DNA of 64,000 bases from Bacteroidia bacterium (GTDB taxonomy: Bacteria > Bacteroidota > Bacteroidia > AKYH767-A > OLB10). The notes beneath the pieces are model-generated. The model saw only the letters and a program-made list of their open reading frames with translations, was not told the origin of the DNA and ran no database searches. Below are positions 45,627-53,771 of this stretch, in pieces. The translations under genes were made by a program, and so were the position numbers. The stretch lies in assembly GCA_016788165.1 (NCBI GenBank), contig JAEUTH010000016.1, positions 1-64,000 of the forward strand. The letters are read 5' to 3'. How positions within the stretch are numbered: the first letter of the stretch is position 1; each line of letters starts with the position of its first letter.

Positions 45627-46252
45627 TAAAAAGAAAACAAGAAAATAAAATATAAAAACAGCCACATAAAATCAACAAAATGCCAGTACATGGTTACTAT
45701 TTCCAATTTATTGCCCTCGCGTTTACTGCTAAAAAACATCAACTGCTTAACCATATCATTAGCGGCTACATAGGTATTAAAGTTTAAATAGGCCAGCATA
45801 ACAAAACCTAATAAAATATGCAGTAAATGAAAGGCAGAAATTAGATATAAAAATGACACCGCTGTTTGATAGCTGAAAAACACACCATCGGCATACATTT
45901 TTTGCCAACAAAAAACCTGCATTGTACAAAAAACACCTGCCAATAAAAGCGTAAGAAATAAACTGATTCGTAAATCAATCATGCTATCGGTTTTAAAAGC
46001 AGTTATGCAGCGCGACATGGTGTAACTACTAAATAAAAGTACTACAGTGCTAACCGAAAACAACTTAGGAAAACCAAAGGCAACATTTTGATACTCTACC
46101 ATGCGTATGCCGTACAAAAGCACTAATGCCAAAAAACTTAGTGTGCTGGCAATAATTGCAAAAAACAAAAACGTTTTATGCGGGTGCATTTTCTCTAAAC
46201 GTCTGAATGCACTTATTTTTTCGGTGCGCTTACCTTGGTTTTGTGTACTCAT
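45626..46252 (-). CDS. Heme-copper oxidase subunit III
   Basis: This is a 208-residue membrane protein with five hydrophobic helices, the size and topology of the small (five-helix) subunit III of cytochrome c oxidases. Motifs are SFLYLISAFHLLHILLGFVML (helix 4) and YWHFVDFMWLFLYFIF (last helix). The ATG at 46252 is chosen because the alternative TTG at 46273 falls inside the -7 promoter box. No subunit I, II or IV gene is in the window, so this is an orphan copy, either a replacement subunit or the partner of an unlinked oxidase. It overlaps the lipoprotein gene by one base (TAATG). Confidence 0.9.
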   Translation of the reverse strand: MSTQNQGKRTEKISAFRRLEKMHPHKTFLFFAIIASTLSFLALVLLYGIRMVEYQNVAFGFPKLFSVSTVVLLFSSYTMSRCITAFKTDSMIDLRISLFLTLLLAGVFCTMQVFCWQKMYADGVFFSYQTAVSFLYLISAFHLLHILLGFVMLAYLNFNTYVAANDMVKQLMFFSSKREGNKLEIVTMYWHFVDFMWLFLYFIFLFSF

Positions 46253-46270
46253 ACGTGAAGTGTCGGTTTT

Positions 46271-46300
46271 CAAAAATAACGATTAATTGAAATTAACCAA
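46271..46300 (-). promoter_or_regulatory. Strong Bacteroidota-type promoter of the subunit III - lipoprotein - kinase operon
   Basis: On the minus strand: TTG (46300-46298), exactly 19 bases, then TATTTTTG (46278-46271), a perfect TAnnTTTG. Predicted leader to the ATG at 46252 is about 14 bases. It marks a separate transcription unit that starts downstream of the flippase stop and decides the start codon of the subunit III gene. Confidence 0.65.
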
Positions 46301-46357
46301 CATGATTTCAAAGTTTATGTCGTAGTTTTTTAGTTAAACAAATCCGATAAGAAACGC

Positions 46358-47803
46358 TTACTCCTCTTGCTTCATTATCAAAGCAATGTGTTTTAAATTT
46401 ATCAGTTTAAGCAAAAATGCCAAGCCCAACGCTATGGTTGACGTTAATAAAATACCTACCAACCAGTTGCTTATTAATTGCGATGTTAGGTAAGAAACGG
46501 CCATTACTAGTACAGCATACAAAGCAAACAAAGCCAATAACTTTGAATCGAGTTTAAAGCCAAAAACTTTATGCGATAAACCTATTTGAATAATGGCCGT
46601 TGCAAACTGTGTAACCAAGCTACTGCAGGCAGCACCAAAAGCAAAGTATTTAGGAATGAGAATTAAGTTTAGCCCGATGTTGATGCACATACCGCATAAA
46701 GCCATTATGTTCATTTGTTTTAAGTTACCATTTGCTGTTAGTAAGGTGCCAAAAATGTAGTTGCTCGACATAGCAAAAAAACAAAATACCAAAACCCCTA
46801 AAACCTGTGCCGACTCATTGTGATGACTTTCATACAGCAAGTCCATTATCTGCGTTTTATAAAACATACAACAGCAAATTAAAATTACGGCAGGTACACT
46901 AATGAGGCAATAACTTAATTTGGTAAGCGGTTCGACACTGATTTTATTTTTAAGCTGCGATGCAAATATGGGCAACAATAAACCTCCAAATAAAAAGGCA
47001 ATCATATTGGCCGCATCCAATAAACGATATGCCTGGGCATATATACCACTTTGCTCGGCACCGTTGTTTGGCAGCAAACGTTCAATCATAACTGCATCAA
47101 TACGGTTATAAAAACCCATTAAAAAAATGAGTATAGCAAATGGCGCACTTTTCTTCAATATGGTAATTAAAAAAGGCCAATGAAAAGTAATGCGCTGCAA
47201 AGTTACTTTACCATGTAATATCCATAATGTAATAGCTGCAGTAATCAGGTAACCGGCCGTTTGCGATAAAGCAAACCACTCTAAATGACTGCTAAACTCC
47301 TGTGGAAAAAAGATGAGCAAAAAACCACAAATCAAAATCATTATCAGTCTGTCAATAACTGATATAATACTATCGGTTTTAAATAAATGCAGGCCCGATA
47401 TATTCGACCTGAAATACATAATAAACGATAATAATATCTGATTAAAAAAAAGAATTATCAGCAACTGAAACTGATAAGCCTGGTAACCAATTATAAAAGC
47501 TGTTACCAAACCAATAAGCAAATACAAACCTGCCAATAACAATCTTAGAGCCACAATGCCTGAAAAATGCTTTTGTACCAATTGCATATTTTGCGATATG
47601 TTGCGACTATTGTAATTGGTAATACCCAGATCTAAAAAAATATTAAAGAGCAATGAAAAATTGAAAAGCGATGCATAAAAACCATAATGCTCAGTACCTA
47701 CTGCATTTTGTACGGCACGGTCAATACCTAAAATCCAAAATGGTTTTACCAGAATATTTACAAAAACCAAAAAAGCTATGTTGGTTATAAATTTCTTTTG
47801 CAT
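46358..47803 (-). CDS. Polysaccharide flippase (MATE/MVF-like, Wzx-type)
   Basis: This 481-residue integral membrane protein has 12-14 predicted helices and the general pattern of O-antigen/polysaccharide flippases: an N-terminal NIAFLVFVNILVKPFWILGIDRAVQNAVG, followed by YNSRNISQ and GLVTAFIIGYQ. Such proteins turn lipid-linked glycans across the inner membrane. The ATG at 47803 is used; an in-frame GTG lies immediately before it. It is divergent from rnhB. No glycosyltransferase is next to it, but surface-polysaccharide genes occur at 59-64 kb and 15-19 kb. Confidence 0.9.
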   Translation of the reverse strand: MQKKFITNIAFLVFVNILVKPFWILGIDRAVQNAVGTEHYGFYASLFNFSLLFNIFLDLGITNYNSRNISQNMQLVQKHFSGIVALRLLLAGLYLLIGLVTAFIIGYQAYQFQLLIILFFNQILLSFIMYFRSNISGLHLFKTDSIISVIDRLIMILICGFLLIFFPQEFSSHLEWFALSQTAGYLITAAITLWILHGKVTLQRITFHWPFLITILKKSAPFAILIFLMGFYNRIDAVMIERLLPNNGAEQSGIYAQAYRLLDAANMIAFLFGGLLLPIFASQLKNKISVEPLTKLSYCLISVPAVILICCCMFYKTQIMDLLYESHHNESAQVLGVLVFCFFAMSSNYIFGTLLTANGNLKQMNIMALCGMCINIGLNLILIPKYFAFGAACSSLVTQFATAIIQIGLSHKVFGFKLDSKLLALFALYAVLVMAVSYLTSQLISNWLVGILLTSTIALGLAFLLKLINLKHIALIMKQEE

Positions 47804-47820
47804 CACTAAAATTGAGCGCC

Positions 47821-47828
47821 CAAACGTA
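47821..47828 (-). promoter_or_regulatory. Candidate -7 box of the flippase gene
   Basis: On the minus strand this reads TACGTTTG, a perfect TAnnTTTG, 17 bases before the flippase ATG. A TTG lies 24 bases upstream (47855-47853), slightly far. Confidence 0.45.
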
Positions 47829-47846
47829 TAAAAAATTGAATAGCCT

Positions 47847-48443
47847 ATGCTGCAATCTTATTTGCACAAACATTTAATTGAAGCCGGATGCGATGAAGCC
47901 GGCCGTGGTTGTTTGGCAGGGCCGGTATTTGCCGCAGCGGTTATACTGCCGCCTAATACCAATCACGAATTACTGCGCGATTCGAAAAAACTAAATGTGC
48001 AACAACGTTTAACCATGCGCCAATGGATTGAAACAAATGCATTAACCTTTGCAGTGGCACAGTTAAGTGCCCAGCAAATTGATAAAATAAATATTCTAAA
48101 TGCTTCTATAAAAGCAATGCATTTGGCTTTAGATAAACTAACTATAACGCCACAGTTTTTATTAATTGATGGTAATCGCTTTAAAACATATAATGGCATA
48201 AAACATCAGTGTGTAGTTAAAGGCGACAATACATTTGCTTGCATTGCTGCTGCAAGTATTTTGGCAAAAACGTATCGCGATGAATTTATTTTAACGATGC
48301 ATAATGAATTTCCGCAGTATGATTGGATAAATAATAAAACCTATGGGACTGCCAAACATATTGCAGCCATACAAAAGTTTGGGAATACCAAATACCACCG
48401 TAAATCGTTTGTGGTAAAGGCTAAGCAGCTTTCTTGTTTTTAA
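47847..48443 (+). CDS. rnhB: Ribonuclease HII
   Basis: This 198-residue enzyme cuts RNA in RNA/DNA hybrids and starts removal of single ribonucleotides from DNA. Motifs: AGCDEAGRGCLAGPVFAAAVIL with the catalytic Asp-Glu pair, LLRDSKKLNVQQR, QFLLIDGN, CVVKGDNTFACIAAASILAKTYRD, and a C-terminal YGTAKHIAAIQKFG...HRKSF. Length is normal and the ATG at 47847 fits. It is divergent from the flippase and is followed by an unrelated large gene 118 bases away. Confidence 0.97.
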   Translation: MLQSYLHKHLIEAGCDEAGRGCLAGPVFAAAVILPPNTNHELLRDSKKLNVQQRLTMRQWIETNALTFAVAQLSAQQIDKINILNASIKAMHLALDKLTITPQFLLIDGNRFKTYNGIKHQCVVKGDNTFACIAAASILAKTYRDEFILTMHNEFPQYDWINNKTYGTAKHIAAIQKFGNTKYHRKSFVVKAKQLSCF

Positions 48444-48512
48444 AAATGATTATTAACATGGTTTTGTACATAATTAAGCGGGTGCCGAACAGCTAACAAT
48501 AAGCCACACAAG

Positions 48513-48520
48513 TACCTTTG
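48513..48520 (+). promoter_or_regulatory. Candidate -7 box
   Basis: TACCTTTG is a perfect TAnnTTTG match 41 bases before the ATG at 48562. No TTG was found at the usual upstream distance. Confidence 0.4.
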
Positions 48521-48561
48521 AAACAAATAAAAATTTCTTTTCTATTTAGTTTCAATATCAA

Positions 48562-51183
48562 ATGAATCGTGTTGTTACCGCTTCTGTTGTTTCAGTTATC
48601 ATATTAATTGCAGCCCTGGCTGGTTTTTTATACCTGCGCAATATGGAGCAGGCAAAGGATAAAACTTTTGAAGCCATACCTGCCGATGCTGCCTGTATTG
48701 TGCGCGGCCATTTAACCGCTACTGAAATTAAGCCACTTTTAAGTTCAGCTTTTATTAAAAACTTTAATACGCTTCAGGCAGTACAAACCTTAGAAACCCG
48801 TTTAAGCAATTTATTAAAACTACAAAACGCAAATGCTGATGTACTTGGTTTTTTTCAAAAAAACATGCTTACGGTTTCGATTCATCCTACAAAAGTTGAT
48901 GCTTACGATTTTATATTTTATGCCGATAATGCCGGATTTGCAGGCGCTGATTTTATTACACAAAAAGTTACGGCTTTGTATGATACCGTTATTAATCAAA
49001 ATATCAGAACCTATGTAGGCGAGCAAGTTTATGATTTGCAATTAAAAAATGGAGGCATATTTACATATACTTTGATAGGCGACTTGCTTATTGCCAGCAC
49101 TACATCATTTTTAGTTGAAGATGCCATGCGTCAATTTAAAGCAGGCAAAGCCATTACAAACACCGAATCGTTTTCGAAATTAAGTGCAGATAATAGCGAA
49201 GGTTTAAGTGTATATATTAATTATGGCAACCTGCCTAAATGGTTTGGTGTTTTTTGTAACAGCGCATTAAACATTGATTTTAATAACATCAAACACTTTG
49301 CACAATGGTCGAAATTAGATTTGACTATAAATCAAAACCACATAAGTTGTAGTGGCTATACCCTGGCCGATACCGGTTCATTTATGCAAACGCTTATGGG
49401 CCAAAATGCCAAAGCTGTAAAAGTGTTCGAGGTTATGCCCGATAATGTTGCCTTGCTAAAATCATACATGCTTTCAAATGTATCGCTGCACTTTGATAAA
49501 TTGAATAATTACCTGACATCAACCAACCAACAATTAGCCGTAAAAAATAAAACCATTGAAACCCTGCAAGGCTTAATTGTAGATGAGTATGGTTTGATGA
49601 TTACCGAACCTGCAAGCACTAATATTGACAACAATGTGTTTGCCTATTTCTTAACCAATAATGCAAAGGCATCGCTTAAATTAATTGGCGCTACAGTAGC
49701 TAAAAATGCAAGCGAAACCTATCGCAATCATCAAATAATAACATTGCCCGATAATTTATTGCCACAAGCATTTGGCAGCACATTCAGTTATTTAAAAAAT
49801 ACCATTGCCACACATATTGGCTCCTTTGTATTTATTGCAAACAACAAGGAACAACTGAATGTAATTATTGATGCTTATGAAAACAAAAACAACTGGAGTG
49901 CTTTACCTCAAAGTAAAGAAATGCTAAGTCAGTTTGCAGCCGTAGGCAACTACTTTTGTTATGCTAATGTACCTCGTTGTAACTATTTACTTCAAGGCAA
50001 AGCTAACCCCGGAGCATCAAAATGGCTAACCACTAACAAAGCTACAACTGCATTGTTTGATGCCTTTGCATTTTGTATTAAGCCATCTAACAATCAACTG
50101 GAAACAACCGCTTATTTGCACACATTAAACAAGCCTACTTCGCAAGCCAATGTATTGTGGTCGCAAACATTAGAAGCTCCGGCACTTTTTGCTCCCCAAT
50201 TGGTTATGGCTAACGATAGCATTACCTACATTGCCATTCAGGATACGCTCAATCAATTATACTTGATTGATAACACCGGCTTATTAAAATGGAAACAAAC
50301 CCTGCCCGAAAAAATTACCGGTAATATTCACACAATTGATGCCTATAAAAATGGCAGTCGTTATTTAGTATTTGCTACAGCACAAAAATGGTATTTGTTA
50401 GATTTGAAAGGTATGCCCGTATCAAACTTTCCAATTAAATTACCTGCTGCAACAAATGTAGGGCTAAGCATTTTTGATTTAGATTTAACAGGTGATTTTC
50501 GCATCTACATACCTTGTACAAATGGCATTGTGTACGGCTATAATACCAATGGCAAACCACTAAACAATTTTAATGCTGCATATAGCGCTCACATATTACA
50601 GCCATTGCAATACATCGGTGTAAATCAAAAATTATTATTGGGCTTTACAAACAATCAACACGTTGTTGGATTCGAACGTAATGGTAAAATAGCGTTAGAT
50701 ATAGCATTGCCTGCTGCGGTGCATACGCCTTGTGTAGTAAATAATTTGCCCAACGGCTTTCAATTTATTGATAGTGTTGGTACTGAAATTTCTATTGATT
50801 CGACAGGTAATATGGTGCCGCTGACTGTTGACTACAGTGTATCATTTAATTTAAAACAAAATGACTCAACAACCATTCAATTTAAAATTTTCAATAATTA
50901 TTGTACTGCTGAGTTAAACAATAAAACATTATTTAATTACAATTTTTCTGAATCAGTAGCGCCACAGCTTGGTATTGGATTAGAAGGCAATCAGCCCGTT
51001 TACCTACTGCAGAATTATAATCAATCAAAAACGTATGCATTGCATGCCAATGGTAAACTTATAAATGGTTTTCCGGTGGCCGGCATGTACAAATCGCACA
51101 TTACTGATTTAAATGGCGACCAGCAATTGCGTTTGGTTTTATTAACAGCTGCTAACGTACTGAGCGTTTATAGCCTGAAATAA
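48562..51183 (+). CDS. Large membrane-anchored protein of unknown function with propeller-like C terminus
   Basis: This is an 873-residue protein that I cannot name. One N-terminal transmembrane segment (about residues 5-27, TASVVSVIILIAALAGFLYL) anchors it. Residues about 30-530 are a mixed alpha/beta region with IPADAACIVRGH and repeated phrases about displaced beta sheets, reminiscent of DUF3352-like Bacteroidota proteins; that resemblance is loose. Residues about 545-873 show repeats of the form (Y)LIDNTGLLKWKQ, YLLDLKGMPVSNFPIKL, YGYNTNGKPLNNF and ALHANGKLINGFPV, which suggest a PQQ/FG-GAP-like beta-propeller. It lies between rnhB and dnaX, with its own candidate promoter. Confidence 0.75.
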   Translation: MNRVVTASVVSVIILIAALAGFLYLRNMEQAKDKTFEAIPADAACIVRGHLTATEIKPLLSSAFIKNFNTLQAVQTLETRLSNLLKLQNANADVLGFFQKNMLTVSIHPTKVDAYDFIFYADNAGFAGADFITQKVTALYDTVINQNIRTYVGEQVYDLQLKNGGIFTYTLIGDLLIASTTSFLVEDAMRQFKAGKAITNTESFSKLSADNSEGLSVYINYGNLPKWFGVFCNSALNIDFNNIKHFAQWSKLDLTINQNHISCSGYTLADTGSFMQTLMGQNAKAVKVFEVMPDNVALLKSYMLSNVSLHFDKLNNYLTSTNQQLAVKNKTIETLQGLIVDEYGLMITEPASTNIDNNVFAYFLTNNAKASLKLIGATVAKNASETYRNHQIITLPDNLLPQAFGSTFSYLKNTIATHIGSFVFIANNKEQLNVIIDAYENKNNWSALPQSKEMLSQFAAVGNYFCYANVPRCNYLLQGKANPGASKWLTTNKATTALFDAFAFCIKPSNNQLETTAYLHTLNKPTSQANVLWSQTLEAPALFAPQLVMANDSITYIAIQDTLNQLYLIDNTGLLKWKQTLPEKITGNIHTIDAYKNGSRYLVFATAQKWYLLDLKGMPVSNFPIKLPAATNVGLSIFDLDLTGDFRIYIPCTNGIVYGYNTNGKPLNNFNAAYSAHILQPLQYIGVNQKLLLGFTNNQHVVGFERNGKIALDIALPAAVHTPCVVNNLPNGFQFIDSVGTEISIDSTGNMVPLTVDYSVSFNLKQNDSTTIQFKIFNNYCTAELNNKTLFNYNFSESVAPQLGIGLEGNQPVYLLQNYNQSKTYALHANGKLINGFPVAGMYKSHITDLNGDQQLRLVLLTAANVLSVYSLK

Positions 51184-51257
51184 CAAGCTTTAAAAATTTT
51201 GTTTTACACAATTAGCTTAGGCTTCAATTTAAACCTATAAAGTTTAAATGCTAAAAT

Positions 51258-51265
51258 TACATTTG
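51258..51265 (+). promoter_or_regulatory. -7 box very close to the dnaX start
   Basis: TACATTTG is a perfect TAnnTTTG that ends only 5 bases before the dnaX ATG at 51271. If it is used, the mRNA would have almost no leader. No good TTG was found upstream. Confidence 0.4.
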
Positions 51266-51270
51266 CAGGT

Positions 51271-53040
51271 ATGAATCCATTTGTTGTATCAGCACGCAAA
51301 TACAGGCCAGCCACATTCGATAGCGTTGTAGGCCAAAGTCATATAACCGTTACCTTAAAAAATGCGATTAAAAACAATCATTTAGCACAAGCATTTTTAT
51401 TTTGTGGTCCACGTGGTGTTGGCAAAACAACCTGTGCCCGCATACTTGCTAAAACCATTAACTGCCTTAATATCAACGATAATACCGAAGCTTGCAATAC
51501 ATGCGAATCGTGTGATGCATTTAACAAACAAGCATCTTTTAATATTTACGAATTAGATGCAGCATCCAATAACAGTGTTGAAGATATAAGAGCTTTGGTT
51601 GAACAAGTGCGCTATGCACCGCAATATGGTAAGTATAAAATTTATATTATTGACGAGGTTCACATGCTTTCGAGTAATGCCTTTAATGCATTTCTAAAAA
51701 CACTGGAAGAACCGCCTGCACATGCCATTTTTATTTTAGCAACTACCGAAAAGCATAAAATAATTCCAACCATTTTATCACGTTGTCAGATTTTTGATTT
51801 TAATCGAATTAAAATTGATGACATTGCCATGCAATTGCAAAGCATTGCACTAGCCGAAGCCGTACAAGCCGAACCCGAAGGCCTGCATATAATTGCACAA
51901 AAAGCTGATGGCGCCATGCGTGATGCACTTAGTATGTTTGATCAGATAGTAAGTTTTGCAGGTAATACGGTTACATATAAAGATGTAATAAATAATCTGA
52001 ATGTATTGGATTACGATTATTACTTTAAGATAACCGACCAACTTTTAAATAACGACTACAAAGCATTGCTACTTACTTATGATGAATTAATTAATGAAGG
52101 ATTTGACAGCCATCATTTTATAAATGGCTTAAGTGGCCATTTCAGAGATTTACTGGTATGTCAGGATGCCGTAACCCTATCATTGTTAGAAGTTGCCGAT
52201 AAAATTAAAGCCAAGTATCAAACACAAGCTTCAGGTATTGAAGCCGACTTATTAATGGCCTGGATTGAAATTTGTAATAAAACCGATGTGGAATACCGGC
52301 TTGCAAAAAACACCAGACTGCATGTTGAACTGGCACTATTAAAAATGTGTCGGTTAAAAAAAAAACAGCATAGCGATTTAAGTTTTGTTGAAGTTTTAGA
52401 AATGGTTAGTTTAAACACTGCCACTTCGGTTAAAACCAACAACCCGGGCAGCACTACACAAAATGTTGTATCAAGTGCCATTGCACCAGTTGTAAATACA
52501 CAACCGATGCAACAAAACTACACTGCAGCAAATACGGCATTTGCATTAAGCGAACCCAAACAGCCACTACAAACAATAAGCAAAAGTGCAATTAGCTTAA
52601 CGCCCTCATTAAAAAACATGGGTAAACCCAAGGTTGATGAAACGGCTATTGAAGAAAAAAAACCCACTTTAAATCAAAGTTTTTCGATAAGTGAATTACA
52701 TCAGGCTATAAGCGATTTTGCCCAACTGATGTTACAACAGAACAAGCGTAACTTAGCCTACACATTGCAAACACATATTGCTACGCTGGTAAATAAAGCA
52801 GAAGTTGTTTTTGAACTACAAAATGCAGCTCAGGCCGAAGATATTACGCAGCAAAAAGTAGCCATGTTGCAACATTTAAAATCAGCTTTAAAAAACGATT
52901 TTATTGTTATAACCACCCATGTTATTTCGAACACCGATACGGGAAATAATTTATATACCCCTGCAGAAAAATTTGCCGAAATGGCCCGTAAAAATCCTGC
53001 TTTGCTTGCCTTTAAATCGAAATTTGATTTCGATTTATAA
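51271..53040 (+). CDS. dnaX: DNA polymerase III subunit gamma/tau
   Basis: This 589-residue clamp-loader ATPase starts with VSARKYRPATFDSVVGQSHI. Walker A is GPRGVGKTT, the zinc site is CLNINDNTEACNTCESC (four cysteines), Walker B is IIDEVHMLSS and the SRC sensor is TILSRCQIF. Domain III follows, and then a weakly conserved linker rich in T, Q and N (about 385-460) and a C-terminal tau-like domain (about 465-589). No slippery heptamer with hairpin was identified to make a short gamma form. It converges with msrA; the two stops are 16 bases apart with no visible hairpin. Confidence 0.97.
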   Translation: MNPFVVSARKYRPATFDSVVGQSHITVTLKNAIKNNHLAQAFLFCGPRGVGKTTCARILAKTINCLNINDNTEACNTCESCDAFNKQASFNIYELDAASNNSVEDIRALVEQVRYAPQYGKYKIYIIDEVHMLSSNAFNAFLKTLEEPPAHAIFILATTEKHKIIPTILSRCQIFDFNRIKIDDIAMQLQSIALAEAVQAEPEGLHIIAQKADGAMRDALSMFDQIVSFAGNTVTYKDVINNLNVLDYDYYFKITDQLLNNDYKALLLTYDELINEGFDSHHFINGLSGHFRDLLVCQDAVTLSLLEVADKIKAKYQTQASGIEADLLMAWIEICNKTDVEYRLAKNTRLHVELALLKMCRLKKKQHSDLSFVEVLEMVSLNTATSVKTNNPGSTTQNVVSSAIAPVVNTQPMQQNYTAANTAFALSEPKQPLQTISKSAISLTPSLKNMGKPKVDETAIEEKKPTLNQSFSISELHQAISDFAQLMLQQNKRNLAYTLQTHIATLVNKAEVVFELQNAAQAEDITQQKVAMLQHLKSALKNDFIVITTHVISNTDTGNNLYTPAEKFAEMARKNPALLAFKSKFDFDL

Positions 53041-53056
53041 ATAAAACAGGGCCACT

Positions 53057-53701
53057 TTATTTTATCAGTTTATCAGGAAATACCTTTTTAAATTTTTCGA
53101 GTTTGGGTTGAATAACCATGCGGCAGTAACCCTCACTACTATTTAAGCGGTAATAGTTTTGGTGATAATTTTCGGCTTTATAAAATACATCTAACGGAGT
53201 AACCTCGGTAACAATTTTGCTTGCATAAGCACCCGAAGCATTTAATTGTTCAATAATTTGTAATGCTAAATTTTGTTGCGCACTGCTATTGTAAAAAATA
53301 ACCGAACGGTATTGTGTACCCACATCAGCACCTTGTCTGTTAAGTGTAGTTGGATCGTGCACTGTAAAAAACACCTCAAGTATATCCTTAAAAGAAGTTA
53401 CCGAAGTATTGTACACAATTTGAATAACCTCGGCATGGCCGGTTGTGCCTTCACATATTTGCCGGTAGGTTGGGTTTTTAACCGAACCACCGGCATAGCC
53501 CGATGTAACACTAATTACACCGGCTAATTGTTGATACACCGCTTCTACGCACCAAAAACAACCACCACCCAATGTTATAGTGTCTGATTGTTGGGACAAA
53601 TTTGTTTCACTCATTTTAGCTCTTTGTTTTACAGGTTCGGCACACGATGTAACAGTTACTATACATGCCATTAAAATGAAGTAATACCCAAAATTTTTCA
53701 T
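53057..53701 (-). CDS. msrA: Lipoprotein peptide-methionine (S)-S-oxide reductase
   Basis: This 214-residue enzyme repairs methionine S-sulfoxide. The ATG at 53701 gives a lipoprotein signal with Cys20 in TVTSC, so this MsrA should be anchored outside the cytoplasm; a GTG 18 bases upstream is less likely. The catalytic motif GGGCFWC has the nucleophile Cys48. Further motifs are SGYAGG, PTYRQICEGTTGHAEVIQI, FFTVHDPTTLNRQGADVGTQYRS and YHQNYYRLN. A resolving cysteine near the end (GYCRMVI) is probable. It is single and convergent with dnaX. Confidence 0.95.
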   Translation of the reverse strand: MKNFGYYFILMACIVTVTSCAEPVKQRAKMSETNLSQQSDTITLGGGCFWCVEAVYQQLAGVISVTSGYAGGSVKNPTYRQICEGTTGHAEVIQIVYNTSVTSFKDILEVFFTVHDPTTLNRQGADVGTQYRSVIFYNSSAQQNLALQIIEQLNASGAYASKIVTEVTPLDVFYKAENYHQNYYRLNSSEGYCRMVIQPKLEKFKKVFPDKLIK

Positions 53702-53771
53702 TAAAATAATTTTAAGCACTTACGTTAAATCAACGGTTCAGGTATTTGCTATAACCCATTTTAATGTTGTT

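Noticed and set aside
51271-53040. Programmed frameshift producing a short gamma form of DnaX
   Set aside because: The run of A at about 52357-52364 lies in a Lys-rich segment, but I could not find a matching Shine-Dalgarno-like sequence and stable hairpin at the right distance.
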